Below are positions 9,063 to 18,501 of a stretch of 64,000 nucleotides of DNA, piece by piece. The stretch spans positions 682,001 to 746,000 of the forward strand of contig OU015322.1 in the NCBI GenBank assembly GCA_907163225.1. Reading direction: 5' to 3'. Made by a program: the position numbers and the translations under genes. Origin of the DNA: an uncultured Rhodocyclaceae bacterium (lineage in GTDB: Bacteria > Pseudomonadota > Gammaproteobacteria > Burkholderiales > Rhodocyclaceae). Each line of letters opens with the position of its first letter. Position 1 is the stretch's first letter. The notes under the pieces are model-generated. The model saw only the letters and a program-made list of their open reading frames with translations, ran no database searches and was not told the DNA's origin.

Positions 9063-9254
9063 CTACTTGCCTCGCTCGGCGACCCATGCCGCCAACACGA
9101 TCAATCCGGCCCAGACGCCGAACAGATAGAGATAGGTCGCGGGTATTCCGCCAAACGTGCCTCCAGGCAAGCTGAGCAGCGGGTAAGTCAGCATGGGCAC
9201 GCCAAGCAGGCCAAGTGCAGCCAGCCGCTGGCGGGTCGGATTTGCTCTTTTCAC
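9063..9254 (-). CDS. small two-helix membrane protein preceding the transporter-kinase
   Basis: This 63-residue protein has two hydrophobic segments (about 12-28 and 40-57) separated by a Gly/Pro-rich turn. It ends directly against the ATG of the symporter-kinase, implying tight translational coupling. Small membrane proteins often precede SLC5-type sensors and may act as accessory subunits; that role is inferred. The start is a GTG overlapping the stop of a possible 35-codon ORF upstream. Confidence 0.7.
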   Translation of the reverse strand: MKRANPTRQRLAALGLLGVPMLTYPLLSLPGGTFGGIPATYLYLFGVWAGLIVLAAWVAERGK

Positions 9255-9358
9255 AAGTCCATCCCAAAAATGAAAACGGCTGGCACGCCAAGCGTGCCAG
9301 CCGTTGTTGGCATATAGTCTGATGCGACTACACGGGAGGCCACCTTATGGGCGACCAT
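9251..9358 (-). CDS. possible 35-residue small ORF between acsA and the transporter-kinase operon
   Basis: An ATG at 9358 is preceded by a very strong ribosome-binding site (AAGGAGGAGACAATG). The frame stays open for 35 codons and its TGA overlaps the GTG of the 63-residue membrane protein. It spans the 13-bp-stem inverted repeat at 9275-9305, which could therefore be coding, an attenuator or a terminator. The peptide has one moderately hydrophobic stretch and matches no family I recognise. It may be a leader peptide coupling translation to the operon. Confidence 0.4.
   Translation of the reverse strand: MVAHKVASRVVASDYMPTTAGTLGVPAVFIFGMDL
9275..9305 (-). terminator. inverted repeat, likely acsA terminator or operon attenuator
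   Basis: The arms AACGGCTGGCACG and CGTGCCAGCCGTT form a perfect 13-bp stem with a 5-nt loop. On the minus strand the hairpin is followed by TTTTCATTTTT, as in a Rho-independent terminator. It lies about 130 bp beyond acsA and just before the membrane-protein/kinase operon. Confidence 0.7.
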
Positions 9359-9437
9359 TGTCTCCTCCTTGCCTTTTAGTCGTTGGAGGCAGCGTGGCAA
9401 GCTCGCCACCTCCTGGCTCATGCTGGAACGAGCTTTT

Positions 9438-11399
9438 TTAGCCCTTCAGTTGTTCCAGAATAGCCGGATTTTCCAGCGTCGAGGTGTCTTGCGTCAGTTC
9501 CTCGCCCTTGGCCAGGCCGCGCAGCAGACGACGCATGATCTTGCCCGAACGGGTCTTCGGCAGGTTGTCACCGAAACGGATGTCCTTAGGCTTGGCGATC
9601 GGACCGATTTCCTTGCCAACCCAGTCGGACAGTTCCTTGATGATACGCTTGGCGTCGTCACCGGTCGGGCGGGAGCCCTTGAGCACGACGAAGGCGACGA
9701 TGGCTTCACCGGTCAGGTCGTCCGGACGGCCGACAACGGCAGCCTCGGCAACCAGCGGATTGGCAACCAGCGCAGATTCGATTTCCATCGTACCCATGCG
9801 GTGACCGGAAACGTTCAGCACGTCGTCGATACGGCCGGTAATGGTGAAGTAACCGGTGTCCTTGTCGCGGATCGCGCCGTCGCCAGCCAGGTAGTACTTG
9901 CCCTGGAAGTCTTGCGGGTAGTACGACTTGACGAAGCGCTCGTCGTCGTTCCAGATCGTGCGGATCATCGACGGCCACGGCTTCTTGCAAACCAGAATGC
10001 CACCCTGACCCCACGGCAGATCGGCACCGGTCTCATCGACCACGGCGAACTGGATGCCCGGGAACGGCAGGGTGCAGGAACCTGGAACCAGCGGGGTTGC
10101 GCCCGGCAGCGGGGTGATCATGTGACCACCGGTTTCGGTTTGCCAGAAGGTATCAACGATCGGGCAACGGCCGCCGCCAACGTTTTCGTAGTACCACGTC
10201 CAGGCAGCCGGGTTGATCGGCTCGCCAACGGAACCGAGGATGCGCAGCGAAGACAGGTTGTAGCTCTTCGGATGGACAGCCGGGTTGGTGTCGGACGACT
10301 TGATCAGCGAACGGATGGCGGTCGGTGCGGTGTAGAAGATCGTTGCCTTGTGATCCTGGATCATCTTCCAGAAACGGCCGGCATCCGGGTAGGTCGGGAC
10401 GCCTTCGAAAACGATTTCGGTCGCGCCGCAGGCCAGCGGGCCGTAGGTGATGTAGGTGTGACCGGTGACCCAGCCGATGTCGGCCGTACACCAGAAGACG
10501 TCCGACGGCTTGATGTCGAAGGTCCACTTCATGGTCATAATGGCGTGCAGCAGGTAGCCGCCGGTGGAGTGCTGAACACCCTTCGGCTTGCCGGTGGAGC
10601 CGGATGTGTAGAGCAGGAACAGCGGATGTTCGGCTTCGACCCATTCCGGTTCGCAAACGTCGGACTGGTTGGCAACAGCGTCGTGCAGCCAGGTGTCACG
10701 GCCGGCAACCATGTTGACGTCGCCGCCGGTGCGCTTGAAGACGATGACGTTCTTGACGGACTCGCAACCACCCATGGCGAAGGCTTCGTCAGCGATCGGC
10801 TTGAGCGGGATGGCCTTGCCACCGCGGTACTGGCCGTCGGAGGTAATCAGGGCAACAGCGCCGGCGTCGTTGATACGATCGCGCAGGGACTGAGCGGAGA
10901 AGCCGCCGAAGACGATGGAGTGGATGGCGCCGAGACGAGCACAAGCCTGCATGGCGCAGATGCCTTCGATGGTCATCGGCATGTAGATGACGACGCGATC
11001 ACCCTTCTTGACGCCCATGCCGCGCAGGGCGTTGGCGAACTTGGCGACCTTGGAGAGCAGTTCCTTGTAAGTAACCTTGGTCACTTCGCCGTTGTCGGCT
11101 TCGAAGATGATGGCGACTTTTTCGCCCAGACCGGCTTCGACGTTACGATCGAGGCAGTTGTAAGAAACGTTCAGCTTGCCATCGGCAAACCACTTGAAAA
11201 ACGGAGCCTTGGACTCATCCAGCGACTGGGTAAACGGCTGCTTCCACGTGATCATTTCACGGGCGCGCTTGGCCCAGAATTCCGGGTAATCGGCATCCGC
11301 TTCCGCGCACAGCGCCCGGTAGGCGTCCATCCCCGAAACCGCCGCGTTCTTGACCATTTCGTCAGACGGATAAATTAGCTGCACGGACTCATTCGACAT
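9438..11399 (-). CDS. acsA: acetyl-CoA synthetase
   Basis: The 653-residue AMP-forming acetate:CoA ligase converts acetate, ATP and CoA to acetyl-CoA via acetyl-AMP in the cytoplasm. Visible motifs are the P-loop-like [35 protein letters not shown] and the C-terminal [11 protein letters not shown] holding the lysine regulated by acetylation in this family. I chose the ATG at 11399 because AGGAG lies 7-8 nt upstream; a longer frame to 11531 has no family match. It is adjacent to the putative acetate-sensing transporter-kinase and is probably its regulatory target. Confidence 0.97.
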   Translation of the reverse strand: MSNESVQLIYPSDEMVKNAAVSGMDAYRALCAEADADYPEFWAKRAREMITWKQPFTQSLDESKAPFFKWFADGKLNVSYNCLDRNVEAGLGEKVAIIFEADNGEVTKVTYKELLSKVAKFANALRGMGVKKGDRVVIYMPMTIEGICAMQACARLGAIHSIVFGGFSAQSLRDRINDAGAVALITSDGQYRGGKAIPLKPIADEAFAMGGCESVKNVIVFKRTGGDVNMVAGRDTWLHDAVANQSDVCEPEWVEAEHPLFLLYTSGSTGKPKGVQHSTGGYLLHAIMTMKWTFDIKPSDVFWCTADIGWVTGHTYITYGPLACGATEIVFEGVPTYPDAGRFWKMIQDHKATIFYTAPTAIRSLIKSSDTNPAVHPKSYNLSSLRILGSVGEPINPAAWTWYYENVGGGRCPIVDTFWQTETGGHMITPLPGATPLVPGSCTLPFPGIQFAVVDETGADLPWGQGGILVCKKPWPSMIRTIWNDDERFVKSYYPQDFQGKYYLAGDGAIRDKDTGYFTITGRIDDVLNVSGHRMGTMEIESALVANPLVAEAAVVGRPDDLTGEAIVAFVVLKGSRPTGDDAKRIIKELSDWVGKEIGPIAKPKDIRFGDNLPKTRSGKIMRRLLRGLAKGEELTQDTSTLENPAILEQLKG

Positions 11400-11650
11400 A
11401 TTCTTCTCCTCTGCGGTACTTCGCAATTTATGTTGAAACAACCGATTGGATCCCAGGCTTGACCCTGGAACTGTGTAAAGCCGCGCAAGCTGGAGAAACA
11501 CCACCCTCCCCCGCCAGCGTTGAAGCGGCATTAGACGTCGATATTCTTACAAATGCCTTACTAAATCACGCTGCGGCGCAGCAATCAGGTGGCTCTGGAA
11601 GCGCGCTGGTCGCGTGATAAACTTCGAGTCCCATTTTCTTGAATCCCGTG
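11400..11650. promoter_or_regulatory. divergent intergenic region between acsA and yqhA-like gene
   Basis: These 251 bp must hold the promoters for acsA (minus) and the YqhA-family gene (plus). I see the acsA ribosome-binding site but no convincing -35/-10 pair and no clear FNR or sigma-54 site. Confidence 0.4.
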
Positions 11651-12187
11651 ATGAGCTCTCCAATCAAATACCTCGAGTCTTTTATCTTCGCCAGCCGCTG
11701 GATTCAGGCGCCGCTCTATGTCGGCCTGATCATTGCCCAAGTGGTGTATTGCTGGCTGTTCATGGTCGAACTGAGCCATCTCGTCCATAGCGCAATCGAT
11801 GCAGCGCACATCTCCGAAGCCGATGTGATGCTGGCAGTACTGGGGCTCATTGACGTGGTGATGATTGCCAACCTGCTTATCATGGTTATCGTTGGCGGTT
11901 ACGAAACCTTTGTATCCCGACTTGACCTGGAAGACCACCCGGACCAGCCGGAATGGCTCTCCCACGTCAATGCCGGCGTTCTCAAGATCAAGCTATCGAC
12001 AGCCATCATCGGTATTTCGTCGATCCACCTGCTGAAGAGCTTCATCAATGCAAACAACCTGTCCGAGCACACGCTGATGTGGCAGGTGGTCATTCACGTC
12101 GTATTCCTGTTCTCCGCCCTGGCCATGGCGATGGTAGACAAAACCATGACCCAGACTCTCGCTCTGCAACATCAAAAACACCATTAA
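11651..12187 (+). CDS. UPF0114/YqhA family membrane protein
   Basis: This 178-residue inner-membrane protein has about four hydrophobic segments (roughly 12-35, 55-80, 105-125, 140-160). The [15 protein letters not shown] start, the YETFVSRLD loop and the [18 protein letters not shown] region fit the UPF0114 (TIGR00645) family, whose function is unestablished. The ATG at 11651 is preferred over a TTG at 11639. It lies 14 bp before the fumarase gene on the same strand and may share its transcript. Confidence 0.85.
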   Translation: MSSPIKYLESFIFASRWIQAPLYVGLIIAQVVYCWLFMVELSHLVHSAIDAAHISEADVMLAVLGLIDVVMIANLLIMVIVGGYETFVSRLDLEDHPDQPEWLSHVNAGVLKIKLSTAIIGISSIHLLKSFINANNLSEHTLMWQVVIHVVFLFSALAMAMVDKTMTQTLALQHQKHH

Positions 12188-12201
12188 TTCCGGAGTTGCG
12201 C

Positions 12202-13746
12202 ATGACCGCCATCAAACAAGAAGATCTGATCCAGTCCGTCGCCGATGCATTCCAGTACATCAGCTACTACCACCCGCTGGACTACATCAAGGCCCTCGGT
12301 GAAGCCTACGAGCGCGAGGAAAGCCCCGCTGCCAAGGACGCCATCGCCCAGATCCTGACCAACTCGCGGATGTCCGCCGAAGGGCATCGCCCGATCTGCC
12401 AGGACACCGGCATCGGCATGGTCTTCATCAAGGTCGGCATGCAGGTCACCTGGCCGGATGCGACCATGAGCATCCAGCAGATGATCGACGAAGGCGTCCG
12501 TCGCGCCTACGGCAACCCGGACAATCCGCTGCGCGCCTCGGTGCTGGCCGACCCGGCCGGTGCCCGCAAGAACACCAAGGACAACACGCCGGCGGTCGTC
12601 CATTTCGAACTCGTACCCGGTCATCACGTCGAAGTGATCTGTGCCGCCAAGGGCGGCGGTTCGGAAGCCAAGTCCAAGTTCGCCATGCTCAACCCGTCCG
12701 ACGACCTCGTCGATTGGGTGCTTCACAAGATTCCGGAAATGGGTGCTGGCTGGTGCCCGCCGGGCATCATCGGCATCGGCATCGGCGGCACGCCGGAAAA
12801 GGCCATGCTGCTGGCCAAGGAGTCGATCATGGCTCCGGTCGACATCCACGAACTAAAAGCGAAAGCAGCGACTGGCGCCAAGCTGACCCGTCCGGAAGAA
12901 CTGCGTCTCGAACTGATGGAAAAGATCAACGCGCTGGGCGTTGGCGCTCAGGGCCTAGGCGGCCTGACCACCGTAAATGGCCAAGATGCTGACCGGGGCC
13001 CGCGATTGCCCGCGCCCCACAAAAGCTATTTTGGGCGGAATGTGGCCAGGGGGCGGAAAAAAGCGGGGCCGGTCGACTTACAAAAATCGAGGGTTATTAC
13101 GGGAACCGGGCGATTTTCCGGGGTGCGTGACGAAGTCGTCGGCCCGCCCCGGCCGGACCGACCCAAACGCACCCGGATGGGACCAAGTTACCCCCGACAT
13201 GCTGATGGAATGGAAAAAAGGGAAACGGCCCGCCCTGATCTTCGATGATCGGGCAAATCCGAGCCCGGGGCGGGGCCGCGTCGATATCGAGGCGAGTCAA
13301 GGGAAAACAAAGTCGGCGCATACATTGATTGGCCGTAGGGGGGGCGCTAACAGGGTCGCAAAGGCGATATTCTATTTCCACACTTTTCAATTTTCCCACC
13401 CAAACAATTACCCTTTTTTTTTTTTTTTTTTTCCAATTTTATATTATAATTCAAAGGAACTTTGGGATTTTTTTTTTAATTTTTCAAGTTTCATTGTCCC
13501 CAATACACCACACAAACAGGTATTTATATTTATTCCCCCCAAGAGGACCCTACATATTAACCCCTTTTCCAAAGACGCCCAAGGTTCGGTCGAGCTTTTG
13601 CTGACCTGGGCATGGAAGCGATCTACGAGTTCGATGTCGAGAACATGCCGGTTACCGTCGCCGTTGATTCCTCGGGCATCAGCGTGCATGAAACCGGCCC
13701 GAAAGAATGGCAAATCAAGATCGGCAAGATTCCAGTGACAGCCTGA
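12202..13746 (+). pseudogene. fumA: class I fumarate hydratase, interrupted (probably by bad sequence)
   Basis: Class I (4Fe-4S) fumarase interconverts fumarate and malate in the TCA cycle. The N-terminal ~258 residues are typical, including the cluster Cys in CQDTGIGMVF and the GGGSEAKSKFAML block. At about 12975 the frame jumps from GGLTTV to a stretch resembling NGKMLTGRDA, skipping roughly 85 family residues that include another cluster cysteine. It then breaks up with indels and low-complexity AT-rich sequence and recovers at about 13603 (DLGMEAIYEFDVENMPVTVAVDSSG) in the original frame to the stop at 13746. Total length is near normal for the family. The gene is probably intact in the organism. 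Confidence 0.85.
12975..13602. other. scrambled, AT-rich stretch inside fumarase (likely consensus or assembly error)
   Basis: From about 12975 to 13360 homology to fumarase persists as fragments (RDEVVGP, DMLMEW) in shifting frames, with inflated homopolymers. From 13360 to 13600 the sequence becomes T/A-rich, with a run of about 20 T and a run of about 9-10 T, unlike anything else in the window. This looks like low-quality read ends joined into a consensus, not a transferred element. Confidence 0.75.
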
Positions 13747-13765
13747 TTGTTCAGTGACTCCACCA

Positions 13766-13788
13766 AACCCGGCCCTGCCGGGTTTTTT
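13766..13788 (+). terminator. Rho-independent terminator after fumarase
   Basis: AAACCCGG and a complementary CCGGGTTT enclose a short loop and are followed by a T run, 20 bp after the fumarase stop. Confidence 0.85.
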
Positions 13789-13879
13789 TCTGGATTGAAT
13801 CCGCCACCTCGTGGATCTGTGCATTAGCCTTCGCAGCCCCCCTCAAAAGCCCGGTACGTAGGAAACCCTGTCCGAAACC

Positions 13880-14650
13880 ATGTTCCGCAAATTCCGCATC
13901 CTGATCCTGCTCGTTGTCCTCGCTTCTGTCGGCCTCAGCGCATGGCGCAGTAATTCACGCTTGACCGCCTGGGAACACAGTATCCATGTCGCGATCTACC
14001 CGATTGCCGGAGATACCTCACCGGCCACCGCAGCCTACATCCGGGCTTTGAACAGCGACAGCTTTGCGGATATCGCCGAGTGGATGCAGGCACAGACCGA
14101 CAAGAATGGGAGCTCCGTACTCCAACCAATCGTCCTCAACGTCGCGCCGCCGCTTGCCGATGCACCGCCGTTGCCGCCAGGCCAGGCAAGCGCACTGGAT
14201 GCGATTGTGTGGACGCTGAAACTACGCTGGTGGGCGTCGCAGCATGACCAGATCAAAGGGCCGAAACCTCACATCCGGCTGTTTGTGCTCTTTCACGACC
14301 CCGAACGCAACGGCGTGGTACCCCATTCGACGGGGCTTTCCAAGGGCCAGATTGGCGTCATCCACGCCTATGCCAGCCGCCAGCAACGGCGTCAAAACAA
14401 TATCGTGATCACCCACGAAATGCTGCACACCTTCGGTGCGACCGACAAATACGATCTGGCGACGCTGCAGCCAAGCTACCCGGAAGGCTACGCGGAGCCG
14501 CAGCGCAATCCGCGCTTCCCGCAGGAAATGGCGGAAATAATGGGTGGCCGCACGCCAGTCGACGCACAGACAGCCGAAATGCCAGCCAGCCTGGCCGATA
14601 CGCTGATCGGCCAGGCGACCGCCCGGGAAATCGGACTTCTGCGACCATAG
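13880..14650 (+). CDS. putative membrane-anchored zinc metalloprotease-like protein
   Basis: This 256-residue protein has an N-terminal hydrophobic segment (about 6-22) that is probably a signal anchor or uncleaved signal. The rest looks periplasmic. THEMLHTFGATDKYD near residue 180 fits the HExxH zinc-protease motif extended by H..G..D, as in metzincin-like families. I do not recognise the precise family. The gene stands alone after a terminator and converges on the CorA-like gene. The catalytic motif is clear; substrate and role are unknown. Confidence 0.65.
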   Translation: MFRKFRILILLVVLASVGLSAWRSNSRLTAWEHSIHVAIYPIAGDTSPATAAYIRALNSDSFADIAEWMQAQTDKNGSSVLQPIVLNVAPPLADAPPLPPGQASALDAIVWTLKLRWWASQHDQIKGPKPHIRLFVLFHDPERNGVVPHSTGLSKGQIGVIHAYASRQQRRQNNIVITHEMLHTFGATDKYDLATLQPSYPEGYAEPQRNPRFPQEMAEIMGGRTPVDAQTAEMPASLADTLIGQATAREIGLLRP

Positions 14651-14710
14651 TGGCGAAATCGAGCCGCGCGGTTCCTGCAAGCCAATGCGACAGCAATAGC
14701 GTGCAATCCC

Positions 14711-14740
14711 ACGGTCAACCGGAAAAAACCGCCAAAATCA
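14711..14740 (+). repeat. uptake-signal-like repeat, copy 5
   Basis: ACGGTCAACCGG, then AAAAAA and AAAAT. Intergenic between convergent genes. Confidence 0.8.
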
Positions 14741-14761
14741 GAGTTGCCGGAGAATGAGTTT

Positions 14762-16420
14762 TCACCGCTCCGTCTTGCCGACCACGCCCCACAGAGCGCG
14801 GAACTTGCCGAGCAGGGTCAGTTTTTCGTCCGACAGCGCTTCGAGGAAATCGGACAGCCGCTTCGACTTGGCGACGGCGAAAAGCACCAGCGAGATAAAT
14901 ATCGAGGTTGCCACCAATCCGTGCAGGACACGTTCCAGAATCGATCCCTCGCCAAACGGAATGATGTTCATGCCGAAATAGCCGGTCGTCACCGTCGCGA
15001 TCAAACCGAGAATCGTGATCACGGTCAGGCGGACCACCGTGTTGGATTGCCGGCGCTGCGAATCGCTGTCGAGGTAATGGCTCATTTCACGAATTTCGTC
15101 GCGAACATCGTCGTACATCGCATCGTTGTGAAGATGATTCGAACACAGCCGATACATGGCCTGCACATGCGGGCGCTCGGAAAGCTCATGAAACCAGTAG
15201 CGGTGCGTGAAGCGCAGGAAAGTCTCGAAATTGGCCCGGATGCGGCGCTTGAAGCGGCGCACCGAATTGTCGTTGCGAATATCCAGGTCATTGACTGCAT
15301 CAACCAGCACCTCCGAAAACGCCAGCAACGAGGCACGGTGCAAGTGAGCAATCAGGAAAACAATGAAATACTGGTGGCGGAATTGAGCCAAAACCCCGCG
15401 TTCGCTATCCATGAAAAACGGGAACGCCGCATCGCCAACCACAGTAAAAGCATTGCCTGTGCAGATGAAGCGGGTATTCGGGCCTGCCTCACTGTCCGTC
15501 CAGAAACGGTCGTGGCAGAAACGGCTTTCAAACTCGACGACGCCCGGCTCGTTGATGGGCAGCGTTTCGTTCGGATGCAACATGGTCGCCAGACCAATGC
15601 GAACCCATGCCTCGCGGCTCAGCGAGCGAGGCTGGTCGACCGCGAGAAAAGCCATGACCGGCATGCGCTGATACTCGATCAGGCGGTAACGTAAGCCCCC
15701 CACTTCATCGGAGTGCGACAACACCATCGGGCGCAACAGGCTGGCCCAATGCTCGGAAACGCAGGGGCTACGATGCTGGCAAACGTAGCTCAGATATTTC
15801 TCACGCTTTTCGGCATCGGAACGGGCAATGACCTGACCATCGACACCAATCCACTCAGCCAGATAAACGTTGTGCAAGCCCTCGCCCCCCTCCTCCCAGC
15901 CCGACGGATAGGCCCGTCCAAAGCGGAAAAGGATGTCGCGTACCGTGTTGAGCGGCAGGTTTTCGGCACAAACTTCCAGGTTGAGTTGCACCACATCGAG
16001 GTCGTGGAAGAAATACAGATCCAGGTGAACAATCTTCAGCTCGATAGGCGCATCACCCCTGCGCAACACCAGCCGCAAGCGAGCAATATCCTTGCGCCGA
16101 AAAACGTGCATCGGGGAATTTCCTGGCGGATCGTCCGGTCGCGAATTGCGCGAACGCCCTTCACCGTAAAGAAAGCGCTGAACGTACGGCAAAAACGAAA
16201 CAAATTCCCGGTAATGGCGCTCCTTGAACTGACTCGAATCCTCCATGAATTCGTCATCAATCCGACGCCACGGCGTCGACTCAGTGCACGACTCGAAAAC
16301 CTCCCAGTGCCGCCCTTCGGAGCCACTGACCGTAAGTGCCTCCAGTTGCAATGGCCACACCAGGCTGGCATGAAACAGGCGAACCAAGCCACCCTCGGCA
16401 GCGCCCGAGATCTCAGTCAT
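14762..16420 (-). CDS. CorA-like divalent cation transporter family protein
   Basis: This 552-residue protein has a long soluble N-terminal region (about 1-460) and two C-terminal transmembrane helices. The first ends in YFGMN, the GMN signature that forms the selectivity filter of CorA Mg2+ channels; the second is at about 495-520. It is longer than E. coli CorA (316 residues), with a large non-conserved N-terminal part. AGGGAAA precedes the ATG. Mg2+, Co2+ or Zn2+ transport is inferred from family. Confidence 0.8.
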   Translation of the reverse strand: MTEISGAAEGGLVRLFHASLVWPLQLEALTVSGSEGRHWEVFESCTESTPWRRIDDEFMEDSSQFKERHYREFVSFLPYVQRFLYGEGRSRNSRPDDPPGNSPMHVFRRKDIARLRLVLRRGDAPIELKIVHLDLYFFHDLDVVQLNLEVCAENLPLNTVRDILFRFGRAYPSGWEEGGEGLHNVYLAEWIGVDGQVIARSDAEKREKYLSYVCQHRSPCVSEHWASLLRPMVLSHSDEVGGLRYRLIEYQRMPVMAFLAVDQPRSLSREAWVRIGLATMLHPNETLPINEPGVVEFESRFCHDRFWTDSEAGPNTRFICTGNAFTVVGDAAFPFFMDSERGVLAQFRHQYFIVFLIAHLHRASLLAFSEVLVDAVNDLDIRNDNSVRRFKRRIRANFETFLRFTHRYWFHELSERPHVQAMYRLCSNHLHNDAMYDDVRDEIREMSHYLDSDSQRRQSNTVVRLTVITILGLIATVTTGYFGMNIIPFGEGSILERVLHGLVATSIFISLVLFAVAKSKRLSDFLEALSDEKLTLLGKFRALWGVVGKTER

Positions 16421-16556
16421 GAGAATTTCCCTGTCGATAGATATTCATGGCAACCAGCATTTTTATCGTTAGCACCCAAGTATCCAATAATTCATTCTGA
16501 TTGGCCTGAAAAATCCCCAAAAAAACTCTCAGCAAATTACCCTGCCAGCAATAAAC

Positions 16557-16585
16557 TTGATTTTCCCTGCGGCCTCAGCGATAGT
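16557..16585 (+). promoter_or_regulatory. candidate ilvB leader promoter
   Basis: TTGATT (16557-16562) and GATAGT (16580-16585) are separated by 17 bp, about 37 bp before the leader-peptide start. This is a plausible sigma-70 promoter with a weak -10. Confidence 0.3.
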
Positions 16586-16621
16586 TGTGGCTCTTCTGAC
16601 ATTCACGCAACCCCCACCCGC

Positions 16622-16732
16622 ATGAACCCAAACCGTACCTTCCGAGCTTTCTCTGCATTTGCAGTTGAACCGGTCGTCGTACGCGTGGTCGTAGTAGGCG
16701 TCGTTGTGCACGCGCCGTCGCGGATCGGGTAA
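16622..16732 (+). CDS. ivbL: valine-rich ilvB leader peptide (IvbL-like)
   Basis: A 36-codon ORF beginning MNPNRTF contains VEPVVVRVVVVGVVVHAP, with 11 valines clustered in 14 residues, and ends 22 nt before a strong terminator hairpin that precedes ilvB. This is the layout of the E. coli ivbL attenuator (VVVVRVVVVVG), where ribosome stalling on valine/leucine codons prevents termination. I infer valine-responsive attenuation of ilvBN. No strong Shine-Dalgarno is visible, which is common for leader peptides. Confidence 0.85.
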   Translation: MNPNRTFRAFSAFAVEPVVVRVVVVGVVVHAPSRIG

Positions 16733-16754
16733 GAAGAAGCAACACAGAACCCCA

Positions 16755-16792
16755 AACCCCGCCGGCGCAAACCGGCGGGGTTTTGTTTTTTA
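16755..16792 (+). terminator. attenuator terminator upstream of ilvB
   Basis: AACCCCGCCGG pairs with CCGGCGGGGTT around a 6-nt loop, followed by TTGTTTTTT, only 38 bp before ilvB. Together with the valine-rich leader it forms a transcription attenuator. CCCGCCGG at 16794-16801 can also pair with the downstream arm. Confidence 0.85.
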
Positions 16793-16829
16793 GCCCGCCG
16801 GTTAAGCCACCAACCCAAAGGAAACCTCC

Positions 16830-18500
16830 ATGACAGAAACTCTCACCGGCGCCCAGATCACCGTGCGTCTGCTCGAACGCCAGGGCATCCGCATCGTCAC
16901 CGGCTATCCGGGTGGCGCCATCCTGCCGATCTATGACGCGCTCGGGCAGTCCACCGCCATCCGCCACGTGCTGGCCCGCCACGAACAAGGCGCCGGCTTC
17001 ATCGCCCAGGGCATGGCCCGCGCCACCGGCGAAGTTGCTGTCTGCATGGCCTCCTCCGGCCCTGGCGCGACCAACCTGCTGACTGCCATCGCCGATGCCA
17101 AGCTCGACTCGATCCCTTTGGTCGCAATTACCGGCCAGGTACCCAAGGCCATGATCGGCACCGATGCCTTCCAGGAAGTAGACACCTACGGCCTGAGCAT
17201 TCCCATCACCAAGCACAATTTCCTGGTCTCATCGGCGGAAGAGTTGCTCGAAGTAATCCCTCGCGCCTTCGAGATCGCCGCCTCCGGCCGCCCCGGCCCG
17301 GTGCTGATCGACATCCCGAAGGACGTGCAATGTCAGGCCGTCGAAATCAGCGACTTGCCGGAACCCGGTCGTACCCGCACAGCCCCGAAGGTGGCGCCAG
17401 CGCTGATCGAGCAAGCGGCTGCAATGATCAACGCAGCCGAACGCCCCATCCTTTATCTTGGGGGTGGCGTCATCCATTCCGGCGCGGCAGAAGGAGCCAT
17501 TGAGCTGGCTGAAAAAGCCAATTTGCCAACCGTCATGACACTGATGGCGCTTGGTGCCATGCCCGTCGATCACCCGCTGGCGCTCGGCATGCTTGGCATG
17601 CACGCAGCGCGCTACACCAATCTCGCCCTCGAAGAATGCGACCTGCTGATTGCCGTCGGCTCCCGTTTCGACGACCGCGCCACCGGGAAAGTTGCCGCCT
17701 TCTGCCCGCAGGCCAAGATCATCCACATCGACATCGACCCTGCCGAACTACACAAGATCAAGACCGCGCACGTTGGCATCACCGCCGACGTTCAGGAAGC
17801 GCTCAACCAATTGCTGCCGGCAGTTTCTGAAAATTCGCGAAAAATCTGGGTTGACCGTAGCAACGCGCTAAAAGTCGAATTTCCGCTCGACATGAACGGC
17901 GCCGACAACCCGCGCTCGCATTTCGGCCTGATCCGCAGCGTCGCCGCCTGCCTGGATGACGAAGCCAGCATCGCCACTGACGTCGGCCAGCACCAGATGT
18001 GGGTCGCCCAGGCCTACCCGCTGCGCCGGCCACGCCAATGGCTGACTTCCGGCGGCCTTGGCACCATGGGCTTCGGCGTGCCGGCCGCGATCGGCGCCGC
18101 GCTGGCCGAACCACAGCGCACCGTGGTCTGCTTTACCGGCGACGGCTCGATCCTGATGAACATTCAGGAACTGGTCACCGCCGCCGAGGAAAACGTGAAC
18201 GTGAAGATCGTGCTGATGAATAACGCCGTGCTCGGTTTGGTTCACCAGCAACAAACCCTGTTCTACGGCGAGCGCCTATTTGCCTCTAAGTTCAAGGGAA
18301 TGCCCGACTTCATCAAGGTCGCCGAAGGCTTCGGCATTGCCGCGCTTGATCTCGATCAGGCCTCGGACCCTCAAGCGGCGCTGCAGGCAGCCATCGCACG
18401 CCCCGGCCCCTGCCTGATTCACGCCAGCATCGATGCTGAACAGAAGGTCTATCCGATGGTGCCGCCGGGTGCCGCCAACCGCGACATGATTGGAGCCTGA
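16830..18500 (+). CDS. ilvB: acetolactate synthase catalytic subunit, AHAS I type
   Basis: The 556-residue thiamine-diphosphate enzyme condenses pyruvate units to acetolactate (or with 2-oxobutyrate), the first step of valine/leucine/isoleucine synthesis. GYPGGAILPIYDAL, the ThDP-activating Glu in RHEQGAGFIAQGMAR and the ThDP-binding GDGSILMN...NN region are visible. It resembles E. coli IlvB (AHAS I) more than IlvI or IlvG, matching the short regulatory subunit next to it and the ivbL-like leader. AGGAAACC precedes the ATG. A dispersed repeat at 17829-17862 encodes KIWVDRSNA, antisense to the repeat core. Confidence 0.95.
   Translation: MTETLTGAQITVRLLERQGIRIVTGYPGGAILPIYDALGQSTAIRHVLARHEQGAGFIAQGMARATGEVAVCMASSGPGATNLLTAIADAKLDSIPLVAITGQVPKAMIGTDAFQEVDTYGLSIPITKHNFLVSSAEELLEVIPRAFEIAASGRPGPVLIDIPKDVQCQAVEISDLPEPGRTRTAPKVAPALIEQAAAMINAAERPILYLGGGVIHSGAAEGAIELAEKANLPTVMTLMALGAMPVDHPLALGMLGMHAARYTNLALEECDLLIAVGSRFDDRATGKVAAFCPQAKIIHIDIDPAELHKIKTAHVGITADVQEALNQLLPAVSENSRKIWVDRSNALKVEFPLDMNGADNPRSHFGLIRSVAACLDDEASIATDVGQHQMWVAQAYPLRRPRQWLTSGGLGTMGFGVPAAIGAALAEPQRTVVCFTGDGSILMNIQELVTAAEENVNVKIVLMNNAVLGLVHQQQTLFYGERLFASKFKGMPDFIKVAEGFGIAALDLDQASDPQAALQAAIARPGPCLIHASIDAEQKVYPMVPPGAANRDMIGA
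17829..17862 (-). repeat. uptake-signal-like repeat, copy 6
   Basis: TGCTACGGTCAACC, then ATTTTT and AATTTT. Inside ilvB, antisense. Confidence 0.75.
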
Positions 18501-18501
18501 A

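Noticed and set aside
9793..9814. GCGGTGACCGGAAAC in acsA
   Set aside because: Falls in the invariant SGHRMGT motif; mismatched core and no second AT tract.
9369..11378. Long plus-strand ORF (669 codons) opposite acsA
   Set aside because: It is an antisense shadow of a well-conserved GC-rich gene, with no recognisable motifs and no ribosome-binding site.
13360..13600. AT-rich island as horizontally acquired DNA
   Set aside because: No genes, no borders, long T runs and fumarase resumes in frame; sequence error is simpler.
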